DNA of 64,000 nt, from positions 31,354 to 95,353 of the forward strand of contig NZ_AUME01000009.1 in assembly GCF_000430525.1 (NCBI RefSeq), given 5' to 3'. The position numbers and the translations under genes are program-made. This document shows, piece after piece, positions 17,622 to 28,371 of the stretch. The notes beneath the pieces are model-generated. The model had not been told where the DNA came from. It made no database searches and saw only the letters and a program-made list of their open reading frames with translations. Numbering within the stretch: the stretch's first letter is position 1; every line of letters begins with the position of its first letter. Origin of the DNA: Prevotella corporis DSM 18810 = JCM 8529. GTDB taxonomy: Bacteria; Bacteroidota; Bacteroidia; Bacteroidales; Bacteroidaceae.

Positions 17622-19193
17622 ATGGCAAAGAAAAAAGACGAAAAGGACGTGCTGGTAGTCCGTGACGAGAAGACAGGCGAGATCAGCGTGGTAGCCGGGC
17701 TGAACGCGGACGGCACACCCAAGCGCACCCCCGCAAAAGCGGAGAACGCGCAGAGTTTCCTGCAATTCGACCGACATGGCGACGTGCTGGACAACTTCTT
17801 CAAGAACTTCTTCCGGCAGTGCAAGGAACCCAGCCGCTTCGGTTTCTACCGCATTGCGGCAGACCAAGCTGAAAATCTCTTAGAGGTGATGAAGCAACTG
17901 CTGAAAGACCCCGAAGCGAACAAGGAGCTGCTCGCCCCTCACAAGGTGGACACCTCCGACTATGAGAAGAAGGTGCAGGAAGAGATGGCAGCACAACAGA
18001 CAGAGAAACAAGAACCTCAAAAACAGGAGAACATGGAACAACGGAAAGAACAGCAACAGGACAAATCCGAACAGATGCAGGGCAAACGTGGCTACCAGCC
18101 CATCGACGAGAGTAAAATCAACTGGCAGGAGCTGGAGGACAGATGGGGCGTAAAGCGGGACAACCTTGAAAAGTCCGGCGACCTTACGAAGATGCTCAAC
18201 TATGGCAAGTCCGACTTGGTAAAGGTCAAACCGACCTTCGGCGGCGAATCATTCGAGCTGGACGCCCGCCTCTCCTTCAAGAAGGACGGTGAGGGAAACA
18301 TCAGCCTCGTGCCGCACTTCATCCGCAAGGAGCAGAAGCTGGATGAGTACAAGGAACACAAATTCTCCGACAATGACCGGAAGAACCTCCGCGAAACGGG
18401 CAATCTCGGTAGGGTCGTGGACATTGTGGACAGGGAAACGGGCGAGATCATCCCCTCCTACATCAGCATCGACCGCAAGACGAATGAAATCACGGACATT
18501 CCGGCAAGCAGGGTGCGCATCCCGGAGCGCATCGGCAAGACGGAAATCACCACGCAGGAGCGGGACATGCTCCGCGCCGGACTGCCCGTACGCGACAAGC
18601 TCATCGAGCGCAACGACGGCAGAAAGTTCGTCACCACCCTGCAAGTGAACGTGGAGCAGCGCGGCGTGGAGTTCGTGCCGGGAACCGGCAAGTCGCCCCG
18701 TACCGCACAGACACAGGAAACCAAAGGCGACACATCGAAAAGTCAGGCGCAGGGCGGGGAAAATGCCGCACAGACCAAGAAGGAGCAACGCCGCAACACG
18801 TGGACGAACGAGGACGGCAGCATCCGCCCCATCAGCAAATGGAGCGGCGTGAGCTTCACCGACCAGCAGAAAGCCGACTATGTGGCGGGTAAAGCCGTGA
18901 AGCTGGAGAACGTGACCGACAAGCAGGGCTTCCATGCCACGATGTATATCAAGTTCAACCCGGAGAAGGGACGCCCGTACCGCTACGACACGAACCCTGA
19001 CAATGCACAGCAGGTTGCTCCGTCCAACGAGAGCCGCACGCAGGTGGCGGTGAACAACGATGGCAAGACCAACGAGGCTACAAAGAATCTGAGAGAGCCG
19101 TTGCAGAAAGGTCAGACCAACCCGAAGGACGCCCGCCAGCAACAGCAGCAGGAGAAGCCGCAGAAGAAAACGGGCAAGGGCATGAAAATGTAA
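17622..19193 (+). CDS. DUF4099/DUF3945 protein (orf3 of the excision operon)
   Basis: 523 residues. Basic N-terminus MAKKKDEKDVLVVRDEK; residues about 90-150 are Gln/Glu-rich and disordered; then KRGYQPIDESKINWQELEDRWGV (DUF4099-like) and DUF3945-type units (ISKWSGVSFTDQQKADYVAGKAV); the C-terminus is again Gln-rich. Corresponds to orf3 between xis2d and exc in CTnDOT, which is not needed for excision. No catalytic motif is seen. It may be a DNA- or topoisomerase-associated accessory protein. Confidence 0.82.
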   Translation: MAKKKDEKDVLVVRDEKTGEISVVAGLNADGTPKRTPAKAENAQSFLQFDRHGDVLDNFFKNFFRQCKEPSRFGFYRIAADQAENLLEVMKQLLKDPEANKELLAPHKVDTSDYEKKVQEEMAAQQTEKQEPQKQENMEQRKEQQQDKSEQMQGKRGYQPIDESKINWQELEDRWGVKRDNLEKSGDLTKMLNYGKSDLVKVKPTFGGESFELDARLSFKKDGEGNISLVPHFIRKEQKLDEYKEHKFSDNDRKNLRETGNLGRVVDIVDRETGEIIPSYISIDRKTNEITDIPASRVRIPERIGKTEITTQERDMLRAGLPVRDKLIERNDGRKFVTTLQVNVEQRGVEFVPGTGKSPRTAQTQETKGDTSKSQAQGGENAAQTKKEQRRNTWTNEDGSIRPISKWSGVSFTDQQKADYVAGKAVKLENVTDKQGFHATMYIKFNPEKGRPYRYDTNPDNAQQVAPSNESRTQVAVNNDGKTNEATKNLREPLQKGQTNPKDARQQQQQEKPQKKTGKGMKM

Positions 19194-19253
19194 TCCCGTG
19201 TCCGCCACTGAATCCAAAATAAAATCCAAAGTATCAACAAAAAAGAAGAAGAC

Positions 19254-21341
19254 ATGAAGACAATCATTGCAGAAAAGCCCTCCGTGGCACGTGAAATCGC
19301 CCGCATCGTGGGCGCGACAAAGAGAGAGGAAGGATATTTCGAGGGAGGCGGTTATGCCGTGACATGGGCATTCGGACACCTCGTTCAGCTTGCCATGCCC
19401 GACGGCTACGGCGTGCGCGGATTTGTCCGTGACAACCTCCCGATTATTCCCGACACATTCACGCTCGTCCCCCGTCAGGTCAGGACGGAGAAAGGTTACA
19501 AGCCCGACAGCGGCGTGGTGTCGCAGATAAAAGTCATCAAAAGACTGTTCGACACAAGCGAACATATCATCGTGGCGACCGATGCCGGACGCGAGGGAGA
19601 GCTTATCTTCCGCTACCTCTACCACTATACGGGTTGCACCACTCCTTTCGTGCGCCTGTGGATCAGCTCTCTCACCGACAAAGCTATCCGCGAGGGACTG
19701 CGGAAACTCGAAGACGGCAGCAAATACGACAACCTCTACCTCGCCGCCAAAGCGCGGAGCGAATCCGACTGGCTCGTGGGCATCAACGGCACACAGGCGT
19801 TATCCATCGCCGCCGGACACGGCACGTATTCCGTGGGGCGGGTGCAGACACCAACGTTGGCTATGGTATGTGAACGCTACTGGGAGAACCGCCGCTTTAC
19901 GTCCGAAGCATTCTGGCAGCTCCATATCGCAACGGACGGTTGCGACGGCGAAGTCGTGAAATTCTCATCCTCCGAGAAATGGAAAGAGAAAGAACCGGCG
20001 ATGGAACTATATAATAAGGTAAAGGCGGCAGGTTGCGCCACTGTCACGAAAGCCGAGCGCAAGGAGAAGACGGAGGAAACTCCCTTGCTCTACGACCTGA
20101 CCACGCTCCAGAAAGAAGCCAACGCCAAGCACGGCTTCACGGCGGAACAGACGCTTGAAATCGCGCAGAAACTCTACGAAAAGAAGTTGATAACCTATCC
20201 GAGAACGGGAAGCCGCTACATCCCCGAAGACGTGTTTGCCGAAATTCCCAAACTGCTCGCTTTCATCGGCACACAGCCCGAATGGAAAGACAAGGTGCGG
20301 GCAAAAGCCGCCCCGACACGCCGCAGCGTGGACGACGGCAAGGTGACAGACCACCATGCCCTGCTCGTCACGGGTGAGAAACCGCTCTTCCTCTCCAAAG
20401 AGGACAATACCATCTATCAGATGATTGCCGGGCGCATGGTCGAGGCATTCTCTGAGAAATGCGTCAAGGATGTGACCACTGTCACGGCGGAATGTGCCGG
20501 AGTGGAGTTTACCGTAAAAGGCAGCGTCGTGAAGCAAACCGGATGGCGTGCCGTCTATGGCGAGGAAAAAGAGGAAATTACCATCCCCGGCTGGCAGGAA
20601 GGCGACACGCTGACACCGAAAGGCTCGTCCATTACCGAAGGAAAGACCAAACCCAAGCCGCTGCATACCGAAGCCACCCTGCTCTCGGCAATGGAAACGG
20701 CGGGCAAGGAAATTGAGGACGACGCACTGCGGCAGGCGATGAAGGACTGTGGCATCGGTACTCCCGCCACACGCGCCTCCATCATCGAAACGCTTTTCAA
20801 GCGCGGTTACATGGAACGCTGCAAGAAGTCGCTTGTTCCCACCGAAAAAGGACTTGCCCTCAATTCCGTCGTCAAGACGATGCGCATCGCCGATGTTGCC
20901 ATGACGGGCGAATGGGAAAAGGAGCTGGCGCGTATCGAGCGCGGGGAACTGTCCGACGACACCTTCCGCAAGGAGATAGAGGCGTACACACGTGAGATAA
21001 CCTCCGAACTGATCTCGTGCGACAAGCTCTTCGGCAGCCGTGACTCCGGCTGCGCGTGTCCCAAGTGTGGCACGGGCAGGATGCGGTTCTACGGCAAGGT
21101 GGTACGCTGCGACAACACGGAGTGCGGACTGCCCGTGTTCCGGCTGAAAGCGGGACGCACCCTGTCCGACGATGAAATCAAAGACCTGCTCACCGAAGGG
21201 CATACCAAGCTGCTCAAAGGGTTCAAGAGCAAACAGGGCAAGAGTTTCGATGCTGTTGTCGCCTTTGACGGGGAATATAACACGACTTTTGTGTTCCCGG
21301 AGGCTAAAAAGGACAAGAAATTTTCAGGACGGAAGAAATAG
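19254..21341 (+). CDS. exc: Topoisomerase III-like excision protein Exc
   Basis: 695-residue type IA topoisomerase. The Toprim domain starts at MKTIIAEKPSVAREIARIVG; acidic residues of DAGREGELIF are at about 105. The catalytic Tyr lies in LITYPRTGSRY (about 314). A C-terminal zinc ribbon has CACPKCGTG and CDNTECG near residue 600. Exc of CTnDOT has topoisomerase activity and stimulates but is not strictly required for excision. The leader AAAATCCAAAGTA is shared with other genes of this element. Confidence 0.92.
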   Translation: MKTIIAEKPSVAREIARIVGATKREEGYFEGGGYAVTWAFGHLVQLAMPDGYGVRGFVRDNLPIIPDTFTLVPRQVRTEKGYKPDSGVVSQIKVIKRLFDTSEHIIVATDAGREGELIFRYLYHYTGCTTPFVRLWISSLTDKAIREGLRKLEDGSKYDNLYLAAKARSESDWLVGINGTQALSIAAGHGTYSVGRVQTPTLAMVCERYWENRRFTSEAFWQLHIATDGCDGEVVKFSSSEKWKEKEPAMELYNKVKAAGCATVTKAERKEKTEETPLLYDLTTLQKEANAKHGFTAEQTLEIAQKLYEKKLITYPRTGSRYIPEDVFAEIPKLLAFIGTQPEWKDKVRAKAAPTRRSVDDGKVTDHHALLVTGEKPLFLSKEDNTIYQMIAGRMVEAFSEKCVKDVTTVTAECAGVEFTVKGSVVKQTGWRAVYGEEKEEITIPGWQEGDTLTPKGSSITEGKTKPKPLHTEATLLSAMETAGKEIEDDALRQAMKDCGIGTPATRASIIETLFKRGYMERCKKSLVPTEKGLALNSVVKTMRIADVAMTGEWEKELARIERGELSDDTFRKEIEAYTREITSELISCDKLFGSRDSGCACPKCGTGRMRFYGKVVRCDNTECGLPVFRLKAGRTLSDDEIKDLLTEGHTKLLKGFKSKQGKSFDAVVAFDGEYNTTFVFPEAKKDKKFSGRKK

Positions 21342-21352
21342 TATTAACTTTG
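21322..21352 (+). promoter_or_regulatory. Promoter of a short transcript after exc
   Basis: TTTC at 21322-21325, 19 bases, then TAACTTTG at 21345-21352, an exact -7 box. The box straddles the end of exc and precedes an 80-base stretch that ends in a terminator. Confidence 0.65.
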
Positions 21353-21357
21353 CCACT

Positions 21358-21448
21358 TGTTCAGAGTAATGAATTGTTCTTCGATACCGGATTACACTCA
21401 TACTTTGGATTTAGTGGTGGCACTCGGAGGGATACCGAGTGCCTTTTT
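21358..21448 (+). ncRNA. rteR: Small RNA unit after exc, candidate RteR
   Basis: From the predicted start of transcription near 21358 to an intrinsic terminator at 21419-21448 (GGCACTCGG pairs perfectly with CCGAGTGCC across a 7-base loop, then TTTTT) is about 90 nt, without a credible start codon and short frame. RteR of CTnDOT is described as a roughly 90-nt RNA that represses the tra genes and, as I recall, is encoded just downstream of exc; size, position and terminator fit. It could alternatively be an attenuator leader for the DUF1896 gene. Confidence 0.6.
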
Positions 21449-21503
21449 CTTCCTTTTTCCAACCGATTATCCCGTTAATTATCAATCCGCTAAATCCAAA
21501 GTA

Positions 21504-21956
21504 ATGAACAACAAGAAGAAAAACGAGGGTCAGACCGACTTTTCCTATTACGGTCTGTACCTGCTGGACTATCTCCGCACGAACAAGTTTGAACAGGCTG
21601 ACGACACCGCTTTCATACGGGAACGGGCCGACCGTGCCGCCGAAACGTATGAGAGGGCACGGCTTGAAGGCTATCCCGCCGATGGTGCGCAGGAACTGGC
21701 GATGGACACGCTGCTGCGCGGGCTGCATTATTCCCGTTACGCCATCCTCCGCGAAGTCGTGGAAAACGAGTTTGCCGATGAAGTGCCGGAAGAGAAGCGT
21801 GAAGCCTTTGTCCTGAAACTGCTGCCGCTTGTCGGCAACGTGTTCTCCGTCTATGACCTCTCGGATGACAATTTCGCCCTGTCTTCCGATTACGACCTGC
21901 TCTACACGGAGCTGACGGGAGCAACCGTCCTTTACTTAGACGAATATGGCGTTTAA
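21504..21956 (+). CDS. DUF1896 family protein
   Basis: 150 residues, acidic and helical: [23 protein letters not shown] and the [17 protein letters not shown] segment identify DUF1896, common in Bacteroidetes conjugative elements. The ATG at 21504 is preceded by the 23-nt leader ATCAATCCGCTAAATCC (and on to AAAGTA) that is also found before mobA. The frame overlaps the methylase-helicase start by 11 bases, implying translational coupling. No enzyme motif is seen. Confidence 0.8.
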   Translation: MNNKKKNEGQTDFSYYGLYLLDYLRTNKFEQADDTAFIRERADRAAETYERARLEGYPADGAQELAMDTLLRGLHYSRYAILREVVENEFADEVPEEKREAFVLKLLPLVGNVFSVYDLSDDNFALSSDYDLLYTELTGATVLYLDEYGV

Positions 21957-24900
21957 CCGCAAACAGAAACTGCGGGACAACATCGAGGCGATACGGACGG
22001 CATTCATCCTTGACAGGGAAAATAGGACAGCGACAACCGAAGAGCGTGCCATACTTCAAAGGTACTGCGGTTTCGGCGGTCTGAAATGTATCCTCAACCC
22101 TGCAAAGGAACTGACGGATGCCGTCCGGTGGGCGAAATCCGACCTCGAACTGTTCGCCCCGACGGTGGAGCTGCACAGGCTTATCCGTGAGAACAGCAAG
22201 GACGAAACAGAGTACAAGCGGTTTGTGGATTCGCTGAAAGCGTCCGTGCTGACCGCTTTCTACACCCCCAAAGAGATAACCGACACCATCGCGGACGTGC
22301 TGGCAGATTACAGCGTCCGCCCCGCCCGTATGCTCGAACCGTCGGCAGGTGTCGGCGTGTTCGTGGATTCCATGCTGCGGCACAGCCCCAATGCGGATGT
22401 GATGGCTTTCGAGAAGGATCTGCTCACGGGTACAATCTTGAGGCATCTCTATCCCGACCAGAAAATGCGCACCTGCGGTTTTGAGAAAATCGAAAGACCG
22501 TTCAACAATTATTTCGACTTGGCGGTGTCCAACATTCCGTTCGGTGACATTGCCGTGTTCGACGCGGAGTTTCAGCGGAGCGACTCTTTCGGCAGACGCT
22601 CCGCCCAGAAAACCATCCACAACTATTTCTTTCTCAAAGGACTGGATGCCGTGCGTGACGGCGGTATCGTGGCGTTCATCACCTCGCAAGGGGTATTGAA
22701 TAGCACCAAGACCTCCGTGCGTAACGAGCTGTTCAGTCAGGCCAATCTGGTATCCGCGATACGCCTGCCCAACAACCTGTTCACGGACAACGCGGGCACG
22801 GAGGTGGGCAGTGACCTGATTGTCCTGCAAAAGAACCTCAGCAAGAAGGAAATGTCGCAGGACGAGCGGCTGATGACCGTGATACAGACGGACACGAAAA
22901 CCGCCCTGACCGACAACGCCTATTTCATCCACCACCCGGAACGCATCGTGCATACGATGGCGAAACTTGACACAGACCCCTACGGGAAGCCCGCTATGGT
23001 TTATCTGCACGAGGGCAAGGCAGCAGGCATCGCCGGGGATTTGCGCCGTATGCTCGACGAGGATTTCCATTACAGGCTTGCCATGCGCTTGTATTCGGGT
23101 TCAATCCGGCAGGCAGGAACGGAAGAAAAAGTTGCCGTTCAAAATAAAGTAGAGCGTCCTGCCATAAAATTGGAAACAGTATCCTCGGCGCAGACGGTGG
23201 AAACTCCGACAGAAAAGCCGCAACCCGCAGATGAAAAGCCGGAGATAGAACCGCGCCCGCAATATTCCGCAGGCGTGCAGCTCACCCTGCTTGACCTCTG
23301 GGGGATGACGGAAGAGGTCAGCCAACCGAAAACCTCCAAAAAGAAAAAGACGGTGAAAAAGGCAGTTACGGCAAAGTCCACTCCGCCCAAACCGAAAGTC
23401 ACGGTTACACCGACAGCTCCAACTGCAAAACCCGCAATGGAGAATAAGGAGGTGAAAGCGGAGAACACCGCCAAGCCTGCCGACCCGGACGACATCTATG
23501 CCACACTGGACTGGGATACCAATCCTCCCATCAACGGTTTCTATGAAATGATGATGGGTTTGACGCCGGAGCGTAGGAAAGAACTTCGGGAACTGGCAAG
23601 GCAGCATAACGAGAAACAAGTGGCGGAAAAGACGGAAGTGAAAGCCGTGCCGGAAACTTCCCGTGAGCAGCCACGACAGGAGGAAACACAGCCGGAGGCA
23701 GTCGCCGCACCTGCCGTTACAGATACCCCATCGGAAGCGGTGGGGACTTTCCTTTTCCCCGACATCGAAGCGGAAAAGCCGAAGGAGGAAGTCGTGGACC
23801 TTTCTCCGCGTGCCTACCACCGCACGCCGGAGATGCACCTGCGCGAAGGGTCGCTGGTGGCTGACCGGGGGCGTCATAACATCGGCTACCTGAAAGACAT
23901 CACGCCATACGGGGCGACATTCCAGCCGCTCGACCTGAAAGGATACCAGAAGGAAAAGGCGTTGTTGTATGTGTCGCTGCGTGACGCCTACGAGCGTCTG
24001 TACCGTTATGAATCGCTCCGGCGCGAGGCAAATGTTCCGTGGCGAGAGCATCTGAATACCTGTTACGATGAGTTTGTCATGCGCTACGGCAACCTCAACG
24101 CCAAGCAGAACGTGAAGTTAGTGATGATGGATGCGGGCGGGCGCGACATCCTTTCGCTGGAACGGATGGAAAACGGAAAGTTCGTCAAGGCGGACATCTT
24201 CGAGCATCCTGTTTCCTTCGCGGTGGAGAGCCATGCCAACGTAGGCTCTCCCGAAGAAGCCCTGTCTGCGTCGCTCAACAAATATGGTACGGTCAATCTC
24301 GACTATATGCGGGAGATAACCGACAGCACGGCGGAGGATTTGCTCACTGCCCTGCAAGGGCGCATCTACTACAATCCGCTCGTGACCGGTTACGAAATCA
24401 AAGACCGTTTCATCGCCGGAAATGTCATAGAGAAAGCGGAACGCATAGAGGCATGGATGGGTGACAATCCCGAAAATGAGCGTATGCCGGAGGTGAAGCA
24501 GGCGTTGGAGGCTCTGAAAGATGCCGAGCCGCAGCGCATCGCCTTCGAGGATCTGGACTTCAATTTCGGGGAACGCTGGATTCCGACGGGTGTCTATGCC
24601 GCCTACATGAGCCGGCTGTTCGACACGGAGGTGAAAATCGCCTATTCCGCAAGCATGGACGAGTTTTCGGTGGTGTGCGGCTACCGCACCATGAAAATCA
24701 CGGACGAGTTTCTGGTGAAGGGGTATTACCGGAACTATGACGGTATGCACCTCCTAAAACACGCCCTGCACAACACCTGCCCTGACATGATGAAGTCCAT
24801 CGGCAAGGACGAGCATGGCAACGACATCAAGATGCGCGACAGCGAGGGAATACAACTCGCCAACGCCAAGATTGACGAGATACGAAACGGCTTCTCCGAA

Positions 24901-27762
24901 TGGCTCGAAGAGCAGTCGCCGCAGTTCAAGGAGCGGCTTGTGACGATGTATAACCGCAAGTTCAACTGTTTCGTGCGCCCGCGCTACGACGGCTCCCATC
25001 AGACCTTTCCCGACCTCAACCTGAAAGGGCTGGCAAGCCGGGGTATCAAGAGCGTCTATCCCTCACAGATGGATTGCGTCTGGATGTTGAAACAGAACGG
25101 CGGCGGAATTTGCGACCACGAGGTGGGAACCGGTAAGACGCTGATAATGTGCATCGCCGCGCATGAGATGAAGCGTCTGAATTTGGCACACAAGCCGATG
25201 ATTATCGGGCTGAAAGCCAACGTTGCGGAGATTGCAGCCACCTATCAGGCGGCATATCCCAACGCACGTATTCTGTACGCTTCGGAGAAGGACTTTTCGA
25301 CCGCCAACCGTGTGCGCTTCTTCAATAATATAAAGAACAACGACTACGATTGCGTCATCATGTCGCACGACCAGTTCGGCAAGATACCGCAGTCGCCGGA
25401 ATTGCAGCAGCGCATCCTGCAAGCAGAGCTTGACACGGTGGAGGAAAACCTCGAAGTGCTACGGCAGCAGGGAAAGAACGTGTCGCGGGCGATGCTGAAA
25501 GGATTGGAGAAGCGCAAGCACAACCTTGAAGCGAAGCTGGAGAAGGTGGAACACGCCATAAAGTCACGCACGGACGACGTGGTGGATTTCAAGCAGATGG
25601 GCATCGACCACATCTTCATAGATGAGAGCCACCAGTTCAAGAATCTGACTTTCAACACGCGCCACGACCGTGTGGCGGGATTGGGAAACAGCGAGGGAAG
25701 CCAGAAGGCACTTAACATGCTCTTTGCCATACGCACCATACAGGAGCGCACAGGAAAAGACTTGGGTGCGACCTTCCTCTCCGGCACGACTATCAGCAAC
25801 TCACTGACTGAATTGTACCTGCTGTTCAAGTACCTGCGCCCGAAGGAGCTGGAACGGCAGGACATAAGGTGTTTCGACGCTTGGGCGGCGATATTTGCCA
25901 AGAAGACGACGGATTTTGAATTTAACGTGACGAACAATGTGGTCCAGAAGGAGCGTTTCCGCTACTTCATCAAAGTGCCGGAGCTTGCCGCCTTCTATAA
26001 TGAAATCACGGACTACCGCACGGCGGAGGATGTGGGCGTTGACCGTCCTGCCAAGAACGAGATACTGCACCATATACCGCCCACGCCGGAACAGGAGGAC
26101 TTCATACAGAAACTGATGCAGTTCGCCAAGACGGGCGATGCCACCTTGTTGGGCAGGCTGCCGCTTTCGGAAACGGAAGAAAAGGCGAAGATGCTCATCG
26201 CCACGGACTATGCCCGGAAAATGGCACTCGACATGCGCATGATAGACCCGAATTACGAAGATCATCCCGACAACAAAGCGAGTCACTGTGCCAAGATGAT
26301 CGCGGAGTATTATCAAAAATACGACGCCCAGAAAGGCACGCAGTTCGTTTTCTCTGATTTGGGGACATACCAGCCGGGCGACGGGTGGAACGTCTATTCG
26401 GAAATCAAGCGCAAACTGACGGAGGACTACGGTATACCGCCAAGCGAGGTGCGCTTCATTCAGGAGTGCAAGACCGACAAGGCGCGGAAGGCGGTGATAG
26501 ACGCCATGAACGCCGGGACGGTGCGTGTGCTGTTCGGCTCTACCTCTATGCTCGGAACGGGTGTGAACGCCCAGAAACGGTGTGTGGCTATCCATCATCT
26601 CGATACGCCGTGGCGACCGTCCGACTTGCAACAGCGTGACGGACGCGGAGTTAGGGCAGGTAATGAGATTGCCAAACATTTCGCCGGGAACAACGTGGAT
26701 GTAATCATCTACGCGGTGGAGAAGTCACTGGACAGCTACAAGTTCAACCTCCTGCACTGCAAGCAGACTTTCATAAGCCAGCTCAAAAGCGGTGCGATGG
26801 GTGCGCGTACCATCGACGAGGGGGCAATGGACGAAAAATCGGGCATGAATTTCTCGGAATACATGGCGTTGCTCTCCGGCAATACCGACCTGTTGGACAA
26901 GGCGAAACTGGAAAAGCGGATCGCATCGCTCGAAGGGGAACGCAAGTCGTTCAACAAGGGCAAGCGTGATTCGGAGTTCAAGCTGGAGTCAAAGACCGGC
27001 GAGTTGCGCAACAACACGGCTTTCATAGATGCCATGACGGAGGACTGGAACCGCTTCCTGTCGGTGGTGCAGACCGACAAGGAGGGCAACCGCCTTAATA
27101 TAATAAAGGTGGACGGAGTGGATTCCGCCGATGAGAAGGTCATCGGAAAGCGTTTGCAGGAGATAGCCAAGAATGCCACGACCGGAGGGTTGTACACGCA
27201 GGTCGGTGAACTTTACGGTTTTCCGATAAAGGTGGTGAGCGAAAGGATACTCAAAGAGGGATTGGAGTTCACCGACAACCGCTTCGTGGTCGAGGGGAAC
27301 TACAAGTACACCTACAACAACGGGCATCTGGCGATGGCTGACCCGTTGGCCGCCGCCCGCAACTTCCTCAACGCGATGGAGAGGATACCCTCCATCATCG
27401 ACCAGTACAAGGCGAAGAACGAGGTGCTGGAGATGGAGATACCGCAGTTACAGGAGATAGCGGGTAAGGTGTGGAAGAAGGAGGACGAGCTGAAGCAGTT
27501 GAAGTCCGAACTTGCCGCCCTTGACCGAAAAATTCAGCTGGAGCTTGCGCCACCCACGCCCGAAGTCGCAGAAAAGGAGAATGAAGGGCAACAGCTCAAG
27601 CCGGAAGCGGAAGATGTGAGGAACAGGCAGGCGCAATATCCCGAAAATGCACCGCCGCAGATACGCAGTCCGGCGGATAGTATCGTTGCCAACCATGTCA
27701 TAATCGGGCGTCCGGGACTGTATGCCAAGGAGGAAACCCGGTCCAAAGGATTGAAAATATAA
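21946..27762 (+). CDS. N6-adenine methylase-like / SNF2-type helicase fusion
   Basis: 1938 residues. N-terminal part (about 90-330): methyltransferase-like domain with [14 protein letters not shown] (SAM motif) and SNIPFGD in place of the usual NPPY/F. Middle (about 430-700): low-complexity Lys/Pro/Glu stretch. From about 1050: helicase with EVGTGKTL (Walker A, about 1060), [13 protein letters not shown] (DE-H box, about 1225), and [10 protein letters not shown] near 1560. Coiled-coil C-terminus. Such proteins in Bacteroidetes ICEs are annotated as DNA methylase/helicase (BmhA-like) and may modify or protect transferred DNA. It overlaps the DUF1896 gene by 11 bases. SNIPFGD lacks the classical catalytic NPPY, so methyl-transfer is unproven. 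Confidence 0.85.
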   Translation: MAFNRKQKLRDNIEAIRTAFILDRENRTATTEERAILQRYCGFGGLKCILNPAKELTDAVRWAKSDLELFAPTVELHRLIRENSKDETEYKRFVDSLKASVLTAFYTPKEITDTIADVLADYSVRPARMLEPSAGVGVFVDSMLRHSPNADVMAFEKDLLTGTILRHLYPDQKMRTCGFEKIERPFNNYFDLAVSNIPFGDIAVFDAEFQRSDSFGRRSAQKTIHNYFFLKGLDAVRDGGIVAFITSQGVLNSTKTSVRNELFSQANLVSAIRLPNNLFTDNAGTEVGSDLIVLQKNLSKKEMSQDERLMTVIQTDTKTALTDNAYFIHHPERIVHTMAKLDTDPYGKPAMVYLHEGKAAGIAGDLRRMLDEDFHYRLAMRLYSGSIRQAGTEEKVAVQNKVERPAIKLETVSSAQTVETPTEKPQPADEKPEIEPRPQYSAGVQLTLLDLWGMTEEVSQPKTSKKKKTVKKAVTAKSTPPKPKVTVTPTAPTAKPAMENKEVKAENTAKPADPDDIYATLDWDTNPPINGFYEMMMGLTPERRKELRELARQHNEKQVAEKTEVKAVPETSREQPRQEETQPEAVAAPAVTDTPSEAVGTFLFPDIEAEKPKEEVVDLSPRAYHRTPEMHLREGSLVADRGRHNIGYLKDITPYGATFQPLDLKGYQKEKALLYVSLRDAYERLYRYESLRREANVPWREHLNTCYDEFVMRYGNLNAKQNVKLVMMDAGGRDILSLERMENGKFVKADIFEHPVSFAVESHANVGSPEEALSASLNKYGTVNLDYMREITDSTAEDLLTALQGRIYYNPLVTGYEIKDRFIAGNVIEKAERIEAWMGDNPENERMPEVKQALEALKDAEPQRIAFEDLDFNFGERWIPTGVYAAYMSRLFDTEVKIAYSASMDEFSVVCGYRTMKITDEFLVKGYYRNYDGMHLLKHALHNTCPDMMKSIGKDEHGNDIKMRDSEGIQLANAKIDEIRNGFSEWLEEQSPQFKERLVTMYNRKFNCFVRPRYDGSHQTFPDLNLKGLASRGIKSVYPSQMDCVWMLKQNGGGICDHEVGTGKTLIMCIAAHEMKRLNLAHKPMIIGLKANVAEIAATYQAAYPNARILYASEKDFSTANRVRFFNNIKNNDYDCVIMSHDQFGKIPQSPELQQRILQAELDTVEENLEVLRQQGKNVSRAMLKGLEKRKHNLEAKLEKVEHAIKSRTDDVVDFKQMGIDHIFIDESHQFKNLTFNTRHDRVAGLGNSEGSQKALNMLFAIRTIQERTGKDLGATFLSGTTISNSLTELYLLFKYLRPKELERQDIRCFDAWAAIFAKKTTDFEFNVTNNVVQKERFRYFIKVPELAAFYNEITDYRTAEDVGVDRPAKNEILHHIPPTPEQEDFIQKLMQFAKTGDATLLGRLPLSETEEKAKMLIATDYARKMALDMRMIDPNYEDHPDNKASHCAKMIAEYYQKYDAQKGTQFVFSDLGTYQPGDGWNVYSEIKRKLTEDYGIPPSEVRFIQECKTDKARKAVIDAMNAGTVRVLFGSTSMLGTGVNAQKRCVAIHHLDTPWRPSDLQQRDGRGVRAGNEIAKHFAGNNVDVIIYAVEKSLDSYKFNLLHCKQTFISQLKSGAMGARTIDEGAMDEKSGMNFSEYMALLSGNTDLLDKAKLEKRIASLEGERKSFNKGKRDSEFKLESKTGELRNNTAFIDAMTEDWNRFLSVVQTDKEGNRLNIIKVDGVDSADEKVIGKRLQEIAKNATTGGLYTQVGELYGFPIKVVSERILKEGLEFTDNRFVVEGNYKYTYNNGHLAMADPLAAARNFLNAMERIPSIIDQYKAKNEVLEMEIPQLQEIAGKVWKKEDELKQLKSELAALDRKIQLELAPPTPEVAEKENEGQQLKPEAEDVRNRQAQYPENAPPQIRSPADSIVANHVIIGRPGLYAKEETRSKGLKI

Positions 27763-27785
27763 CCTAAGGAATTTTATCTGAAGTA

Positions 27786-27889
27786 TTAATAAGGGCTATC
27801 CCAAAAGGTCTAAAAGTAAATTTTATCCTTTCTGCAAGTATCTATAGGATGGCAACTGCATTTTTTTCTTTTTGGGCAGCCCTTATTAA
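27786..27889. repeat. MITE-like inverted-repeat unit between the methylase gene and tetQ
   Basis: Perfect 12-bp inverted repeats TTAATAAGGGCT (27786-27797) and AGCCCTTATTAA (27878-27889). The similarity continues inward with ATCCCAAAA and its counterpart TTTTTGGGC. The ends look like those of IS4- or IS1182-type elements, and a 104-bp unit with a TTAA flank suggests a miniature transposable element. It could also serve as a terminator for the upstream gene. Confidence 0.6.
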
Positions 27890-28254
27890 AATTTATTCTT
27901 ATTTTAGGTTATATACATTCATGTCCATTTATGTAAAAAATTCCTGCTGACCTTGTTTATGTCTTGTCAGTCACCATTTGCAAAACCATATTTGACCCTC
28001 AAAGAGGCTGAATTTGATAAGTAACTTGCTACATACTCATAATAAGGAGCTAAATAGAACACGAATGGGAAATACACAAATGCTAAACTAAAGAAGATAT
28101 TGGCCAAAATAAACGCTATACCGAGAGAGAAACTTGATTTTTCAACTTCCTAAAACGGTGTTGTTCAAACATTTCTACTTATTTGTACTTGCCAGTTGAA
28201 CCTACGCTTCCCTAATAAAATGTCTATGGTAAAAAGTTAAAAAATCCTCCCACT
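27890..28254. other. AT-rich spacer upstream of tetQ
   Basis: About 365 bases with no credible gene or further inverted repeat. It precedes the tetQ promoter. Confidence 0.5.
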
Positions 28255-28285
28255 TTTGTTAGATATATTTTTTTGTGTAATTTTG
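28255..28285 (+). promoter_or_regulatory. tetQ-rteA-rteB promoter
   Basis: TTTG at 28255-28258, exactly 19 bases, then TAATTTTG at 28278-28285: a perfect Bacteroidetes promoter. It drives the tetQ-rteA-rteB operon of the element. Confidence 0.85.
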
Positions 28286-28293
28286 TAATCGTT

Positions 28294-28305
28294 ATGCGGC
28301 AGTAA
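28294..28305 (+). CDS. Three-codon tetQ leader peptide
   Basis: ATG CGG CAG TAA (Met-Arg-Gln) just downstream of the promoter. A three-residue leader is described for the CTnDOT tetQ operon, where tetracycline-stalled ribosomes change the leader fold and free the tetQ start. Confidence 0.7.
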   Translation: MRQ

Positions 28306-28316
28306 TAATATACATA

Positions 28317-28368
28317 TTAATACGAGTTAGTAATCCTGTAGTTCTCATATGCTACGAGGAGGTATTAA
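28317..28368 (+). promoter_or_regulatory. tetQ translational attenuator hairpin
   Basis: TTAATAC (28317-28323) pairs with GTATTAA (28362-28368), and CCTGTAG (28335-28341) with CTACGAGG (28352-28359, one bulge). The inner stem covers the purine-rich GAGGAGG in front of tetQ, hiding the ribosome site until a stalled ribosome on the leader peptide disrupts it. Confidence 0.7.
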
Positions 28369-28371
28369 AAG

